From Candidatus Troglogloeales bacterium (lineage in GTDB: Bacteria; Nitrospirota; Nitrospiria; SBBL01; SBBT01), in assembly GCA_005239595.1 (NCBI GenBank), contig SBBT01000159.1, positions 1-5,130 of the forward strand: a stretch of DNA of 5,130 nucleotides. The letters are read 5' to 3'. The notes below the pieces were generated by a model. The model worked only from the letters and a program-made list of their open reading frames with translations, was not told where the DNA came from and did no database searches. Positions 4,929 to 5,130 of this stretch are shown in pieces. Positions within the stretch are counted from its first letter, which is position 1. Each line of letters begins with the position of its first letter. Made by a program: the position numbers and the translations under genes.

Positions 4929-5130
4929 TTATGTGTTAAGTGAGGAATGGGGTGAAAGTTTTTTCTTTTTGTTTTCATGAGTAAAGACGGAGAACATAAT
5001 CCGATCGATACTGGTATCGATCGCTAAATACGCCCATGGGCCGGGTTCTTCTCCGCACCTCTCGAGACCGCCGTTCAATGGCATTGGTGGTGCGAAGGGC
5101 CGTTTGCGGAAGAGCGAGATCGACTTGATG
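4929..5130 (-). pseudogene. IS256-family (mutator-type) transposase, frameshifted C-terminal end
   Basis: The element enters from the right edge. Minus-strand frame from 5130 reads HQVDLALPQTALRTTNAIER, then SREVRRRTRPMGVFSDR. After a one-base frame change it continues TSIDRIMFSVFTHENKKKK, then LSPHSSLNT and a TAA at 4931-4929. The LRTTNAIER and REVRRRTRPMG patterns are typical of the C-terminal region of IS256-family DDE transposases, with the Glu of AIER at the usual catalytic position. An extra T on the minus strand at 5016 causes the shift; the first frame would otherwise run on to a TGA soon afterwards. The upstream catalytic part is outside the window, so its state is unknown, but this copy cannot make a normal C-terminus. 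Confidence 0.85.
5002..5023. repeat. Perfect 10-bp-arm palindrome at the IS256 frameshift
   Basis: CGATCGATAC and GTATCGATCG flank a central TG. The extra base that breaks the transposase frame (5016) lies inside one arm. Removing it restores the frame and makes the palindrome imperfect. Confidence 0.7.

Noticed and set aside
1..5130. CRISPR array, tRNA, rRNA or riboswitch
   Set aside because: I saw no regularly spaced repeats, cloverleaf-like arms, rRNA-like blocks or known riboswitch cores on either strand.

Overview
The window looks like a stretch of a Gram-negative (diderm) bacterial chromosome. It carries lpxC, the committing enzyme of lipid A synthesis, which occurs only in bacteria with a lipopolysaccharide-type outer membrane. 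Base composition is mixed: moderately AT-rich in the middle and more GC-rich in the insertion-sequence debris. The phylum cannot be fixed from this sequence; a Nitrospirota or deltaproteobacterial-type genome would fit, but that is only an impression.

Layout. Positions 1-649 hold the 3' part of a heavily decayed IS3-family element: an orfB transposase read in all three frames, then its non-coding right flank. After a non-coding leader comes an intact lpxC (+). It converges on a minus-strand unit made of a 166-residue coiled-coil plus HARE-HTH (winged helix) protein. Just after its stop codon, in the same frame, lies a 17-residue lysine/alanine-rich reading frame with its own good ribosome-binding site. 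A GC-rich hairpin (UUCG loop on the minus strand) separates the convergent units. A 275-base AT-rich divergent intergenic region with inverted repeats and a good minus-strand promoter separates the HARE-HTH gene from a two-gene plus-strand operon encoding an ABC-2 type exporter (ATPase, then permease). Beyond 4220 the DNA is degenerate: a 3' remnant of a restriction-endonuclease (Res/DEAD-helicase type) gene with stops, frameshifts and two substituted catalytic acids, then the 3' end of a frameshifted IS256-family transposase on the minus strand, running off the right edge.

How it fits together. The intact genes are housekeeping (lpxC), a probable nucleic-acid-binding protein, and a small-molecule or polymer exporter of unknown substrate. 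They form an intact island flanked by mobile-element and restriction-system wreckage. I see no clear new multi-gene defence or biosynthetic system. The most interesting signal is the HARE-HTH gene with the in-frame Lys/Ala-rich segment beyond its stop codon. The second is that two frameshifts in the pseudogenes sit at perfect palindromes.
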